NCBI RefSeq assembly: GCF_010725485.1
Contig: NZ_AP022598.1
Location: 2,232,001 to 2,296,000 of the forward strand
From: Mycolicibacterium parafortuitum
GTDB lineage: Bacteria > Actinomycetota > Actinomycetes > Mycobacteriales > Mycobacteriaceae
Length of the DNA stretch: 64,000 nt
Reading direction: 5' to 3'
Shown in pieces: positions 27,683-36,203 of this stretch. The translations under genes and the position numbers were made by a program. Positions within the stretch are counted from its first letter, which is position 1. The number at the start of each line of letters is the position of its first letter. Under the pieces are notes generated by a model. It was not told the DNA's origin. It worked only from the letters and a program-made list of their open reading frames with translations, and ran no database searches.

Positions 27683-27701
27683 CACCGCCGCTGCGGCGGT
27701 G
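27683..27701 (+). terminator. GC hairpin after the mce4 operon
   Basis: CACCGCCGC and GCGGCGGTG form a perfect nine-base stem around one base. It follows mam4B by 34 bases and precedes AGGAGG (27707-27712) of the next gene by five bases. There is no U-tract. It may weaken read-through from mce4 or affect translation of the downstream gene; neither is shown. Confidence 0.4.
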
Positions 27702-27716
27702 TGACGAGGAGGCATC

Positions 27717-28715
27717 ATTCGTATCGCGGTCACCGGTGGCATCGGCTACCTCGGCGCGCACACGGTGCGCGCCCTGCTGGAGGCTCAGCACAGCATCCGG
27801 CTGCTGGTCCTGCCCCAGGAGCAGCATGCGCCGGTGATCACCCGGCTGCGCGCGTTGGGCGACGTCTCGATCGTCGTCGGGGACATCCGCTCGGAGGCGA
27901 CGGTCACCGAGTTGCTCGCCGGGATGGACGCGGTGGTGCATGCGGCAGGTGTGGTCGGCACCGACGAGCGTCGCGCGCAGTTGATGTGGGACATCAACGC
28001 GTACGCCACCGAGCAGATCCTCTCCCGCGCAGCGGAACTCGGCCTCGATCCGGTCGTGTCGGTGAGCAGCTACAGCGCGCTGTTCCCGCCGTCCGACGGC
28101 GTCATCTCCGCCGATACCCCCACCTCCGACGGGCGCAGCAGCTACGCCAAGACCAAGGGCTACGCCGACCGCGCCGCGCGCAAGCTGCAGGACGCCGGGG
28201 CGCCCGTGGTGGTGACCTACCCGTCCAGCGTGGTCGGGCGCGCGTTCTGGACCGCGGCAGGCGTCACCGAACGCGGCTGGGCGCCCATCGTGCGGGCGCG
28301 GATCGCGCCGCGGGTCCGCGCGGGCATGCAGATGATCGACGTGCGTGATGTCGCCGACGTGCACACCCGCCTGATGCGGCCGGGGCGCGGTCCGCGCCGT
28401 TATGTCTGCGGCGGGGTGATGCTGACGTTCGACCAGATGATCGATGCGCTGGAGGCCGGGCTGGGGCAGCCCGTGCGGCGGGTTCCGTTGCCGCCGAAGG
28501 CGCTTCTGGCGCTCGGGCGGATCTCCGACGTCGTCGGCCGCTATGTGCCGCTCGGTGACGGGCTCAGCTACGAGGCGGCGTTGCTGCTGACCTCGGCCAC
28601 GCCGACCGACGATCGGGCCACCACCGAGGATCTCGGCCTGACGTGGCGGCCGCCGCGGCAGGCCATCATCGAGTCGTTCGCGGCGGCGCGAGTCAGCGAC
28701 CCAGGAATCGTCTGA
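27717..28715 (+). CDS. NAD-dependent epimerase/dehydratase-like protein with apparent ATT start
   Basis: An extended SDR of 332 residues. From 27717 the frame reads IRIAVTGGIGYLGAHTVRAL, a complete N-terminal Rossmann motif (GGIGYLG); the catalytic region has SSYSA and SYAKTKGYADR. The only conventional starts lie downstream (GTG at 27765) and would cut off the nucleotide motif, and a TGA at 27702 closes the frame upstream. AGGAGG at 27707-27712 is four bases before ATT, supporting ATT initiation. Family members oxidise sugar nucleotides or 3beta-hydroxysteroids; the substrate is unknown, although the position after mce4 is suggestive. Its end overlaps the convergent SDR gene by 23 bases. Confidence 0.8.
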   Translation: MRIAVTGGIGYLGAHTVRALLEAQHSIRLLVLPQEQHAPVITRLRALGDVSIVVGDIRSEATVTELLAGMDAVVHAAGVVGTDERRAQLMWDINAYATEQILSRAAELGLDPVVSVSSYSALFPPSDGVISADTPTSDGRSSYAKTKGYADRAARKLQDAGAPVVVTYPSSVVGRAFWTAAGVTERGWAPIVRARIAPRVRAGMQMIDVRDVADVHTRLMRPGRGPRRYVCGGVMLTFDQMIDALEAGLGQPVRRVPLPPKALLALGRISDVVGRYVPLGDGLSYEAALLLTSATPTDDRATTEDLGLTWRPPRQAIIESFAAARVSDPGIV

Positions 28716-29535
28716 GGTAGCCGCCGATCCGGCGCACGGGCACCGGGCGCGGCCACTCGTCGGCACGGAACAGCGCGTCCGTCCCGCCATCGACGAAAAT
28801 CACGCTGCCGCACACGAAGTCGGCGGCATCGGAGAGCAGGAAACACATCCACGCGGCAAGCAGATCGGGGTCGCCGTATCCGCCGACGGGAACCGGGAAC
28901 CGTTCGACGAACTTTGCCTGACTCTTGTTGTCGAGTTGTTCTTGCAGCAGCGGCGTCATCACCGCGCCGGGCGCGAGGACGTTGAGCCGGATCCCCGCGC
29001 CCGCCCACTCCGGAAGTACGGCGTGGCGGCGTGCCCAGCGGGTCACCGCGATCTTCGACGCCGCGTACATCATCGCCGGTTTGCCCGGGCCGTACAGGCG
29101 CACGGCCCGCAGTGCCCGGTCGACGTCGCCGGCCAGCAGCGCGCGCACCGCGCGGCCCGGCACGGCCGGGGTGGTGGTGGTCGAATTGCTGCCGATCACC
29201 ACGACTTTCGCGTTCGTCGCCGCCGCGAGCGCGTCCCGCCAGCGGTTCAGCAAGTCGACCACGCCGAGGTAGTTGACGGTGGCGATCATCCGCAGCCGGC
29301 CGGCGTCCTTGCTCGGGCCGAGGCCTGCGGCAAGCACCGCGCCGTCGAGACGGCCGTCGCACAGCGTGAGCACCTGCTCGGCGGCATGGCTGCGCCCGCT
29401 CGCGGTGGACAGGTCGGCGACGACGTCGGCGTCCTTGATGTCCACCGTGATCACGGTGTGCCCGTCGGCGCGAAGCCGTTTCACCGCCGCCGCGCCCATT
29501 CCGGACGCGGAGCCGGTGATCGCATAGGTGCCCAT
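28693..29535 (-). CDS. Short-chain dehydrogenase/reductase
   Basis: A 280-residue SDR: cofactor motif YAITGSASGMGAAAVKRL, catalytic Tyr-Lys in MMYAASKIAV (the usual YxxxK), and substrate segment LAPGAVMTPLL. The ATG at 29535 has AAAGG eight bases upstream; a longer frame to 29571 lacks support. It converges with the epimerase-like gene and its last 23 bases are antisense to it. Specificity cannot be told; members in this part of the genome act on steroids or hydroxyacyl chains. Confidence 0.8.
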   Translation of the reverse strand: MGTYAITGSASGMGAAAVKRLRADGHTVITVDIKDADVVADLSTASGRSHAAEQVLTLCDGRLDGAVLAAGLGPSKDAGRLRMIATVNYLGVVDLLNRWRDALAAATNAKVVVIGSNSTTTTPAVPGRAVRALLAGDVDRALRAVRLYGPGKPAMMYAASKIAVTRWARRHAVLPEWAGAGIRLNVLAPGAVMTPLLQEQLDNKSQAKFVERFPVPVGGYGDPDLLAAWMCFLLSDAADFVCGSVIFVDGGTDALFRADEWPRPVPVRRIGGYLRRFLGR

Positions 29536-29601
29536 CGGTATGCCTTTCGCCGAAGTCCCGGTGGTGTGCAACTCCGTCGGAATGCTATCCCCGGCCCGGG
29601 G

Positions 29602-31107
29602 TCACTCCGCGTCCAGCGGTTCTTTCGACGCCAGCGCGTCCAGGAACGCACGCGCCCACCGGTCCACATCGTGGACCAGGACCTGGCGGCGCATCGCCCG
29701 CATGCGGCGCCTGCCCTCTTCAGGAGCCTGGGTCAGCGCGGCCTCGATCGCGTCCTTGACCCCTTCGAGGTGGTGCGGATTGGTCAGGTAGGCCTGACGC
29801 AACTCCGCTGCGGCGCCGGTGAACTCACTGAGCACCAACGCGCCCCCGAGATCGCTGCGGCAGGCGACGTACTCCTTGGCGACCAGGTTCATCCCGTCGC
29901 GCAACGGCGTCACCAGCATCACGTCGGCGGCGACGAAGAACGCGACCAGATCCTCCCGGGGGACCGGCCGGTGCAGGTAGTGCAGCACGGGGTGGCCGAC
30001 CTCGCCGAATTCGCCGTTGACGTGGCCGACCTGGCGTTCGATGTCCTCGCGCATCGCGATGTAGCTCTCGACGCGCTCGCGGCTCGGGGTCGCCAGCTGC
30101 ACCAGCACCGTGTCCGACGGGTCGATGCGGCCCTCTTCCAGCAGCTCCGAGAACGCGCGCAGGCGCACGTCGATGCCCTTGGTGTAGTCGAGCCGGTCCA
30201 CCCCGAGCAGGATCTTGCGCGGATTACCCAGTTCCGCGCGGATCTCCTTGGCGCGCTGGCGGACCGTGCGGGTGCGGGCCTGCTGGTCGAGCTCGGCGGA
30301 GTCGATGGAGATCGGGAACGCACCCACCTTGACCGTCCGGAAACCGAACTGGACCTCGCCGAACCGCGACCGCACCCCGACGTTGCCGCGCGAGGTCTGC
30401 GCGCCGAGCAGCCTGCGGGACAGGATCAGGAAGTTCTGCGCGCCGCCGGGCAGATGGAAGCCGACGAGATCGGCGCCGAGAAGGCCCTCGATGATCTCGG
30501 TGCGCCACGGCATCTGCAGGAAGAGCTCGACCGGCGGGAACGGGATGTGCAGAAAGAAGCCGATGGTCAGATCGGGGCGCAGCATCCGCAGCATCTTGGG
30601 CACCAACTGCAGCTGATAGTCCTGGACCCAGACCGTGGCCCCCTCGGCCGCGGTACGCGCGGCGGCCTCGGCGAAGCGACGGTTCACGTCGACGTAGGAC
30701 TCCCACCACTCGCGGTGGTAGATAGGCTTGACGATGACGTCGTGGTAGAGCGGCCACAGGGTGGCGTTCGAGAAGCCCTCGTAGTACTCCTCGACGTCGT
30801 CGGCCGACAGCCGGACGGGGACGAGCGTCATACCGTCCTGCTCGATGGGCTCGGTGGCCGCATCAGGGTCGTCGGCGTCCTCGGGCACTCCCGGCCAGCC
30901 GATCCACGCGCCGTGGCGGCGTCGCAGCAGGGGCTCCAGCGCGGTCACCAGACCGCCGGGGCTGCGCTTCCACTCGGTGCTGCCGTCGGGCAGCCGAACC
31001 TGATCGATCGGCAGCCGGTTGGCGACGACCACGAAGTCAGCCGTCGCCGTAGGCGGCAAAGACTGCCCCGTGCCGGAGCGGACCTCGGGACCGCTCTCGG
31101 CTGTCAT
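29602..31107 (-). CDS. otsA: Trehalose-6-phosphate synthase OtsA
   Basis: A GT20 glycosyltransferase of 501 residues that joins glucose from a nucleotide sugar to glucose-6-phosphate. Conserved stretches include [35 protein letters not shown] and [14 protein letters not shown]; the C-terminal [18 protein letters not shown] is complete. It matches Rv3490, which also follows mce4 in M. tuberculosis. The ATG at 31107 overlaps the stop of a small upstream gene (TAATG). Trehalose is needed for mycolate transfer and stress protection. Confidence 0.93.
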   Translation of the reverse strand: MTAESGPEVRSGTGQSLPPTATADFVVVANRLPIDQVRLPDGSTEWKRSPGGLVTALEPLLRRRHGAWIGWPGVPEDADDPDAATEPIEQDGMTLVPVRLSADDVEEYYEGFSNATLWPLYHDVIVKPIYHREWWESYVDVNRRFAEAAARTAAEGATVWVQDYQLQLVPKMLRMLRPDLTIGFFLHIPFPPVELFLQMPWRTEIIEGLLGADLVGFHLPGGAQNFLILSRRLLGAQTSRGNVGVRSRFGEVQFGFRTVKVGAFPISIDSAELDQQARTRTVRQRAKEIRAELGNPRKILLGVDRLDYTKGIDVRLRAFSELLEEGRIDPSDTVLVQLATPSRERVESYIAMREDIERQVGHVNGEFGEVGHPVLHYLHRPVPREDLVAFFVAADVMLVTPLRDGMNLVAKEYVACRSDLGGALVLSEFTGAAAELRQAYLTNPHHLEGVKDAIEAALTQAPEEGRRRMRAMRRQVLVHDVDRWARAFLDALASKEPLDAE

Positions 31108-31274
31108 TACGCGTCGGCGAGCTTGGCCGGTCCGATGCCCAGCATCGCCAGGAAGACGCGGCACTCGTCGGCGTCGGTGGCGTACGCGGCGACCACACGG
31201 CGGGCCTGACGCTCGGTGCTGTCGGCGATGGGCTCCACGTCGCCGATCTCGGCGGGGTCTGGTTTCGCAGGCAT
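31107..31274 (-). CDS. Small conserved mycobacterial protein (Rv3489-like), coupled to otsA
   Basis: A 55-residue protein starting [20 protein letters not shown] and ending [14 protein letters not shown], with AAGG upstream of the ATG. Its TAA overlaps the otsA ATG. The position and size match the small hypothetical Rv3489 beside otsA in tuberculosis. It is acidic, soluble and has one cysteine. The fixed coupling suggests a role with OtsA, for instance a small regulator or partner, but no function is known. Confidence 0.75.
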   Translation of the reverse strand: MPAKPDPAEIGDVEPIADSTERQARRVVAAYATDADECRVFLAMLGIGPAKLADA

Positions 31275-31367
31275 GAACCAACCTTAGCCAACCACTGCAA
31301 ACGGCCGCGAGGCCCGAACCGGCCCCTACGTGCCGGGACGTGACAGTTCGGCCGTAATGTGTCACGT

Positions 31368-32264
31368 GTGGCGGATCAGGATCAGGTGACATACGAGACC
31401 CTCGACGAGGGAAGGATCGCGCGGATATGGCTGAACCGGCCCGACGCGCAGAACGCGCAGTCGCGGACCCTGCTGGTTCAGCTGGACGAGGCGTTCGGGC
31501 GGGCCGAAGCCGACGACGATGTGCGTGTGGTGATCCTCGCCGCGCGTGGCAAGAACTTCTCGGCCGGACACGACCTGGGCTCCGAAGAGGCGATCGCCGA
31601 GCGCACCCCCGGACCGGGTCAGCACCCGACGTTCAGTTTCAACGGTGCCACTCGCGAGGCCATCTCCGAGCGCACCTACCTGCAGGAGTGGCATTACTTC
31701 TTCAACAACACCAGCCGCTGGCGGGATCTGCGCAAGATCACCATCGCCCAGGTCCAGGGCAACGCGATCTCCGCGGCACTGATGCTGATCTGGGCCTGCG
31801 ATCTGATCGTCGCCTCCGACGACGCGCGCTTCAGCGACGTCGTCGCGGTGCGGATGGGTATGCCCGGGGTGGAGTACTACGCGCACCCGTGGGAGTTCGG
31901 TGCGCGCAAGGCCAAGGAGCTGCTGCTCACCGGCGACGCGATCGACGCCGACGAGGCATACCGGCTCGGCATGGTGTCGAAGGTGTTCCCGCGTGCCGAA
32001 CTGGAGGACAGGACCGTGGAGTTCGCGCGGCGCATCGCCGAGCGGCCCACCATGGCCGCGCTGCTGGTCAAGGACTCGGTGAACGCCGCAAGCGACGCGA
32101 TGGGCTTCGCCGAGGCGTTGCGGCACGCGTTCCACATCCACGAACTCGGCCACGCGCACTGGGCGGCGCACAACGAGAACCGCTACCCGGTCGGCCTGCC
32201 GCCCAACGTGCCGGATTGGCGCACACTCGGTGCCCCGAAGTTGGCCCGCCGCGACGAGCCGTGA
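31368..32264 (+). CDS. Enoyl-CoA hydratase/isomerase family protein
   Basis: A crotonase-fold protein of 298 residues, with [16 protein letters not shown] as the oxyanion-hole segment and [21 protein letters not shown] as the second. It carries a longer insertion ([19 protein letters not shown]) than most hydratases. I favour the GTG at 31368, about seven bases after a TAATGT -10 candidate (31355-31360), implying a leaderless message; an in-frame GTG at 31359 would overlap that element. It is not the echA19 type, and I do not assign a number. Confidence 0.82.
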   Translation: MADQDQVTYETLDEGRIARIWLNRPDAQNAQSRTLLVQLDEAFGRAEADDDVRVVILAARGKNFSAGHDLGSEEAIAERTPGPGQHPTFSFNGATREAISERTYLQEWHYFFNNTSRWRDLRKITIAQVQGNAISAALMLIWACDLIVASDDARFSDVVAVRMGMPGVEYYAHPWEFGARKAKELLLTGDAIDADEAYRLGMVSKVFPRAELEDRTVEFARRIAERPTMAALLVKDSVNAASDAMGFAEALRHAFHIHELGHAHWAAHNENRYPVGLPPNVPDWRTLGAPKLARRDEP

Positions 32265-32265
32265 C

Positions 32266-32293
32266 GTATAACTGGAACCCGTTCTAGTTATAC
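32266..32293. promoter_or_regulatory. 28-bp palindrome with KstR-like core upstream of an SDR gene
   Basis: The arms GTATAACT and AGTTATAC flank TGGAACCCGTTCTA (32273-32286), which fits TnnAACnnGTTnnA. Only two arm positions and the centre break symmetry. It lies just after the upstream hydratase stop and 24 bases before the SDR GTG at 32318. It may be a KstR site with extended dyad or an operator for another TetR-family repressor. Confidence 0.65.
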
Positions 32294-32317
32294 GACCTAG
32301 ATATCGGAGGGACCCCC

Positions 32318-33160
32318 GTGCTGCTTTCGTTGGCGGATCGGACCGTGCTGGTGACCGGCGGCGGTAGTGGAATCGGCAAGGGGGTCGCGGCGGCCGTCGT
32401 GGCCTCCGGCGGCAACGTGGTGCTGGCCGGGCGCAACACCGACAAACTCGCCGCGGCCGCCGACGAGCTCACCGCGTCGGCCGGCGACGGCGCCGGTCAG
32501 GTGATCTACGAGTCCGCGGACGTGACCGACGAGGATTCCGCGGCGCGGCTGGTCGCGGCGGCCACCGCCTGGCGGGGCAGGCTCGACGGGGTGGTGCACA
32601 GCGCCGGCGGCTCCGAGACGATCGGGCCGCTGACCCAGATCGACTCCGCCGCCTGGCGTAACACCGTCGATTTGAACGTCAACGGAACCATGTACGTGCT
32701 CAAGCACGCCGCGCGCGAGCTGGTCCGCGGCGGGGGTGGATCGTTCATCGGAATCTCGTCGATCGCCTCCAGCAACACCCACCGGTGGTTCGGCGCGTAC
32801 GGGCCGAGCAAGGCCGCCCTCGACCACCTGATGTTGGTCGCGGCCGACGAGCTGGGTCCGTCCTCGGTGCGGGTCAACGGGATCCGGCCCGGCCTGACCA
32901 AGACCGACATGGTCGCCCCGATCATCGACACGCCCGCGCTCAGCGAGGACTACCGGGAGTGCACGCCGCTGCCGCGCGTCGGTGAAGTGCAGGATGTCGC
33001 GAACCTCGCGGTGTTCCTGCTCAGCGATGCGGCCGGCTTCATCACCGGCCAGGTCATCAACGTCGACGGCGGGCACGGGCTGCGTCGCGGACCCGACCTG
33101 TCCGCGATGCTGGAGCCGTTGTTCGGCGCCGACGGTCTGCGCGGCGTCGTCGCCGAGTAG
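32318..33160 (+). CDS. Short-chain dehydrogenase/reductase under a palindromic operator
   Basis: A 280-residue classical SDR: VLVTGGGSGIGKGVAAAV, active-site Ser in ISSIASSNTH, YxxxK in YGPSKAALDH, and ITGQVINVDGG near the end. GTG start at 32318 with ATCGGAGG nine bases upstream. A large palindrome close upstream indicates tight control, possibly by KstR, so a steroid or acyl-CoA substrate is plausible. It converges on a hydroxyisobutyrate-dehydrogenase-like gene across a repeat hairpin. Confidence 0.83.
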   Translation: MLLSLADRTVLVTGGGSGIGKGVAAAVVASGGNVVLAGRNTDKLAAAADELTASAGDGAGQVIYESADVTDEDSAARLVAAATAWRGRLDGVVHSAGGSETIGPLTQIDSAAWRNTVDLNVNGTMYVLKHAARELVRGGGGSFIGISSIASSNTHRWFGAYGPSKAALDHLMLVAADELGPSSVRVNGIRPGLTKTDMVAPIIDTPALSEDYRECTPLPRVGEVQDVANLAVFLLSDAAGFITGQVINVDGGHGLRRGPDLSAMLEPLFGADGLRGVVAE

Positions 33161-33166
33161 CTCCTG

Positions 33167-33231
33167 CCGCCGAAATTGCGTCTACGCAGCCGAAGTTCGA
33201 GTGCGGGCCTGCTGGAATGCAATTTCGGCGG
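33167..33231. repeat. Dispersed palindromic intergenic element, copy 1
   Basis: CCGCCGAAATTGC (33167-33179) and GCAATTTCGGCGG (33219-33231) are perfect inverted arms around a middle containing GAAGTTCGAGT. A second copy, in opposite orientation, lies at 59905-59973. The present copy fills the gap between two convergent genes and could serve as a bidirectional terminator. Confidence 0.72.
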
Positions 33232-33233
33232 GG

Positions 33234-34124
33234 TCAGCGCCCGGGCTTGGGACCGCCGGCCTCCCACGCGGCCAGCGCGCCGAGTGCAGACCAGTCCAGA
33301 TCGCGGCCGCCGCCGGCCAACAGGGTCAGGAAGCGGTCGCGGAGCAGGCTCGCGACCGGCAACGGCACCTCGAGCTCTTCCCCGGCGGCCAGCACCAGCC
33401 GGACGTCCTTGAGTCCGAGGTGCGCCGCGAACCCGGCGGGCTCGAACTCCTCACGGGCCAGCAGACCGCCGTAGGTCCGATACGCCGGGGCGGCGAACAG
33501 TGTCGATGTAAGCAGCTCCAGGTAGGCCTGTTTATCGACACCGGCCTTGCCGACCAGCGCCATCGCCTCGCCGAGTGACTCGATGACCGATGCGATCAGG
33601 AAATTGCCGGACAGCTTCACCAGATTGGCGATGTTCGGGTCCTGCCCGACCTCGAAGGTGCGCTGACCGATCGCGTCGAACACCTGGTGCAGGTCGGCGA
33701 CCGTGGCCGGGTCACCCGCCGCGACGACGAACAGCTTGGCCGCCGCGGCGGCTTCGGGCCTGCCGAACACGGGTGCGGACACGAAGCGCTGCCCGGCCTG
33801 TGCGTGCTCCGTGGCCAGGCGCTCCGCCAGTGCGACGCTGATGGTGCTCGCCGAGACGTGGACCGCGTTCGGCCGCAGGGATGCGAGGATGCCGGCGTCG
33901 CCGAACGTCACCGCATCGACGGCGTGGTCGTCGGCGAGCATCGTGATCACGACGTCGGCATCGCAGGCGGCCGCGACGGTGGCAGCCGGGATGGCTCCGT
34001 GTTCGGCGAGCGCCGACACCTTGTCCGGGGATCTGTTGTAGGCAAGCACCTGGTGGCCGGCCGACGCAAGGTTGGCGGCCATGCCCGAGCCCATGTTGCC
34101 GAGGCCGATGAATCCGATTCTCAT
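33234..34124 (-). CDS. 3-hydroxyisobutyrate dehydrogenase-family oxidoreductase
   Basis: A 296-residue beta-hydroxyacid dehydrogenase. The N-terminal NAD(P) fold IGFIGLGNMGSGMAANL, the substrate loop FVSAPVFGRPEAA (family GxxGG region altered), and catalytic Lys segment NLVKLSGNFLIASVIES are visible. The family also includes imine reductases, and the sequence looks closer to such members than to strict MmsB. ATG at 34124. It lies 17 bases upstream of the end of the molybdenum hydroxylase operon and runs in the same direction, so it may be its last gene. Confidence 0.8.
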   Translation of the reverse strand: MRIGFIGLGNMGSGMAANLASAGHQVLAYNRSPDKVSALAEHGAIPAATVAAACDADVVITMLADDHAVDAVTFGDAGILASLRPNAVHVSASTISVALAERLATEHAQAGQRFVSAPVFGRPEAAAAAKLFVVAAGDPATVADLHQVFDAIGQRTFEVGQDPNIANLVKLSGNFLIASVIESLGEAMALVGKAGVDKQAYLELLTSTLFAAPAYRTYGGLLAREEFEPAGFAAHLGLKDVRLVLAAGEELEVPLPVASLLRDRFLTLLAGGGRDLDWSALGALAAWEAGGPKPGR

Positions 34125-34140
34125 GGCCTCGAGGATGCCC

Positions 34141-34614
34141 TTAGCCGGTCGCCTCGGCAGCTCGTTTTACGGCGTTGACGATGCCCTGGTACCCGGTGCA
34201 ACGACAGAAGTTGCCGGAAAGGCCCTCTCGGATCTCCTCGTCGGTCGGGGACGGGTTGTCCCGAAGCAGCGCGGTGATACTGGTGACGAACCCCGGTGTG
34301 CAGAAGCCACACTGCAGGCCGTGGCACTCCTTCATCGCGGCCTGCACCGGGGACAGCTCACCGTTCTCGCCGGCGATGCCTTCGACGGTGGTGATCTCCT
34401 GGCCGTCCACCTGCACGGCGAACACCAGGCACGCGCGCACCGCCTGGCCGTCGAGCAGTACCGTGCACGCACCGCATGCGCCGTGCTCGCAACCCAGGTG
34501 GGTGCCGGTGAGCCCGCATTTCTCCCGCAGGTAGTCGGCCAGTGTCAGCCGGGGTTCGACGGTCGCCGAATGCCTGCGACCGTTGACCGTGACCTCGACC
34601 GGGATCTCATGCAT
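34141..34614 (-). CDS. [2Fe-2S] small subunit of a molybdenum hydroxylase (CoxS/CutS type)
   Basis: A 157-residue iron-sulfur subunit with both clusters: plant-type ligands CEHGACGACTVLLDG...C near residues 42-62 and C-terminal ligands QCGFCTPGF...NFCRCTGYQGI. It would pass electrons from the molybdopterin subunit to the FAD subunit. The ATG at 34614 overlaps the coxM stop by eight bases. Homologous genes in tuberculosis are Rv0373c-Rv0376c. Real CO oxidation is doubtful; see the large subunit. Confidence 0.88.
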   Translation of the reverse strand: MHEIPVEVTVNGRRHSATVEPRLTLADYLREKCGLTGTHLGCEHGACGACTVLLDGQAVRACLVFAVQVDGQEITTVEGIAGENGELSPVQAAMKECHGLQCGFCTPGFVTSITALLRDNPSPTDEEIREGLSGNFCRCTGYQGIVNAVKRAAEATG

Positions 34615-35500
34615 GGACAGCCTCCGTCGTCTCAAGAGCGGCCGTGATCGCCTCGGTCCACGCGCGGGCGACCATCGTCGCGCAGACCTTGGCGCGGTAG
34701 GCGGACGTGCCCTGCAGGTCGGCCGGGATGTCTTCGAGGGTCGAGACGGCCAGCCGGCCGACCTCTTCCGCGGTGATGTCGGTGACATGCCTGCCGAGCA
34801 CCGCCGACTCGGCGGGGATGCCGCGTTCGGGCGTGGAACCCATGCCGAGCAGCCCGATCCCGCAGCGCGACACCCGGTCCTGGTCGTCGAGCTGCACGGC
34901 GAGCGTGGCCCCGGCGATCGCGAAATCGCCGTGTCTGCGCGCGAACTCGTGCACGGAGAAGCCGCAGCGGCCCGACCACACCGGGAACGCGACGGCGGTG
35001 AGGATCTCGTCGGCGGCCAGCGCCGTCTCCCACAGGCCGGTGAAGAACCGGGCGGCCGGGATGCGGCGCGTCCCGCGCGTCGACGTCGCCTCGATCTCGG
35101 CGTCGAGCGCCAGCGCGGCGGCGGCGTACTCGGCCGCGGGGTCGGCGTGCGCGATCGCGCCACCGAGGGTGCCCCGGGTGCGGATCTGGAAGTGCCCGAT
35201 GTGCGGTGTGGCCAGCGTCAGCAGCGGGACCGATTCCGCGACTTCGTCGTCCATCCCGACCAGCGCGTGCGGAGTGCCCGCGCCGATCCACACCGCGTCG
35301 TCGCGCAGCTCGATGTTGCGCAGCTCCTCGACGCGGGAGATGTCGATCAGGTTCTCGAAATGGGTCAGGCGCATCGCGAGCATCGGGACCAGACTCTGGC
35401 CTCCGGCAAGGATTTTCGCGTCCTCGCCGAGTTCACCGAGCAGCGATGCCGCTTCGGCGGTGCTGTCGGGCCGGTGGTAGGCGAACGGGGCGGCTTTCAT
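34607..35500 (-). CDS. FAD-binding medium subunit of a molybdenum hydroxylase (CoxM type)
   Basis: A 297-residue FAD subunit: AKILAGGQSLVPMLAMRL near residue 30 and TRGTLGGAIAHADPAAEYAA near residue 110 are the two FAD-binding motifs of the xanthine dehydrogenase/CODH medium chain. Start ATG at 35500 overlaps the coxG stop (ATGA). Works with the small and large subunits made from the same operon. Confidence 0.88.
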   Translation of the reverse strand: MKAAPFAYHRPDSTAEAASLLGELGEDAKILAGGQSLVPMLAMRLTHFENLIDISRVEELRNIELRDDAVWIGAGTPHALVGMDDEVAESVPLLTLATPHIGHFQIRTRGTLGGAIAHADPAAEYAAAALALDAEIEATSTRGTRRIPAARFFTGLWETALAADEILTAVAFPVWSGRCGFSVHEFARRHGDFAIAGATLAVQLDDQDRVSRCGIGLLGMGSTPERGIPAESAVLGRHVTDITAEEVGRLAVSTLEDIPADLQGTSAYRAKVCATMVARAWTEAITAALETTEAVHA

Positions 35501-36201
35501 GACGACAGCAGCCGGGCCAGCGCGGCCTGCAGGTCGTCGGCGAGCACCGCGGCGGGTGCTTGGCGCTTGCGCCTGCCGATCAGGAAACCGATTGCGCCCG
35601 CGGCCGCGGCCGCGGCGATCACCGGGGCGAATCGCTTCGCCATCGGCACCGCGACGACCTTGAGCAGATCGACCGAGTCGCCGGCGGGTTGCGCTGCGGC
35701 GGTGGCGTTCTCGGCGGTCGGGGCGGTTGTGCTGGCGGCCGGGGTAGCGGTGGTGGTGCCGGCGCCGAGTTCGGCCTCCAGGCTGCGGGCGAATTGGGCG
35801 ATAAGATTTCCCGCCACGTCGGCCAGCACGCCGCGGCCGAACTGGGCGGCCTTCCCGGAGATCGCCAGGTCGGTGGTGATGCCGACGTGGGTCGCGTCGC
35901 CCTCGTCCTTGAGTTGGGCGGTGACCGTCGCGGCCGCTGTGCCGCTGCCCCTGGTCTCCTTGCCTTCGGCGCGCAGCACGATCCGCTGTCCCGCGACGTC
36001 CTTCTCCTTGTAGGTCGCGGTGCCTTTGTAGGACACGGTGATCGGGCCGACCTTGACCTTGACCGCACCGTGGAAGGTGTCCCCGTCGGCGGAGAGCAGG
36101 GTGGCACCGGGCAGGCACGGCGCGACTCGCTCACCGTCGGTGAACATCTCCCAAACCTTCGCGGACGGCACCGCGACGCGGAATTCGTTGTTCAGTTCCA
36201 C
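35497..36201 (-). CDS. CoxG-like SRPBCC membrane-anchoring protein
   Basis: A 234-residue CoxG family protein: an N-terminal SRPBCC domain (EFRVAVPSAKVWEMF, CLPGATLL, ISGKAAQFGRGVLADVA) to about residue 150, an Ala/Thr linker, and a hydrophobic C-terminus (FAPVIAAAAAAGAIGFLIGR) that may attach the enzyme to the membrane, as shown for CoxG of CO dehydrogenases. GTG start two bases after the coxL stop. Confidence 0.85.
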   Translation of the reverse strand: MELNNEFRVAVPSAKVWEMFTDGERVAPCLPGATLLSADGDTFHGAVKVKVGPITVSYKGTATYKEKDVAGQRIVLRAEGKETRGSGTAAATVTAQLKDEGDATHVGITTDLAISGKAAQFGRGVLADVAGNLIAQFARSLEAELGAGTTTATPAASTTAPTAENATAAAQPAGDSVDLLKVVAVPMAKRFAPVIAAAAAAGAIGFLIGRRKRQAPAAVLADDLQAALARLLSS

Positions 36202-36203
36202 CG

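Noticed and set aside
28936..31209. Very long open frame on the plus strand opposite the SDR and otsA genes
   Set aside because: It mirrors well-recognised minus-strand proteins and contains no recognisable domain; open antisense frames are common at this GC content.
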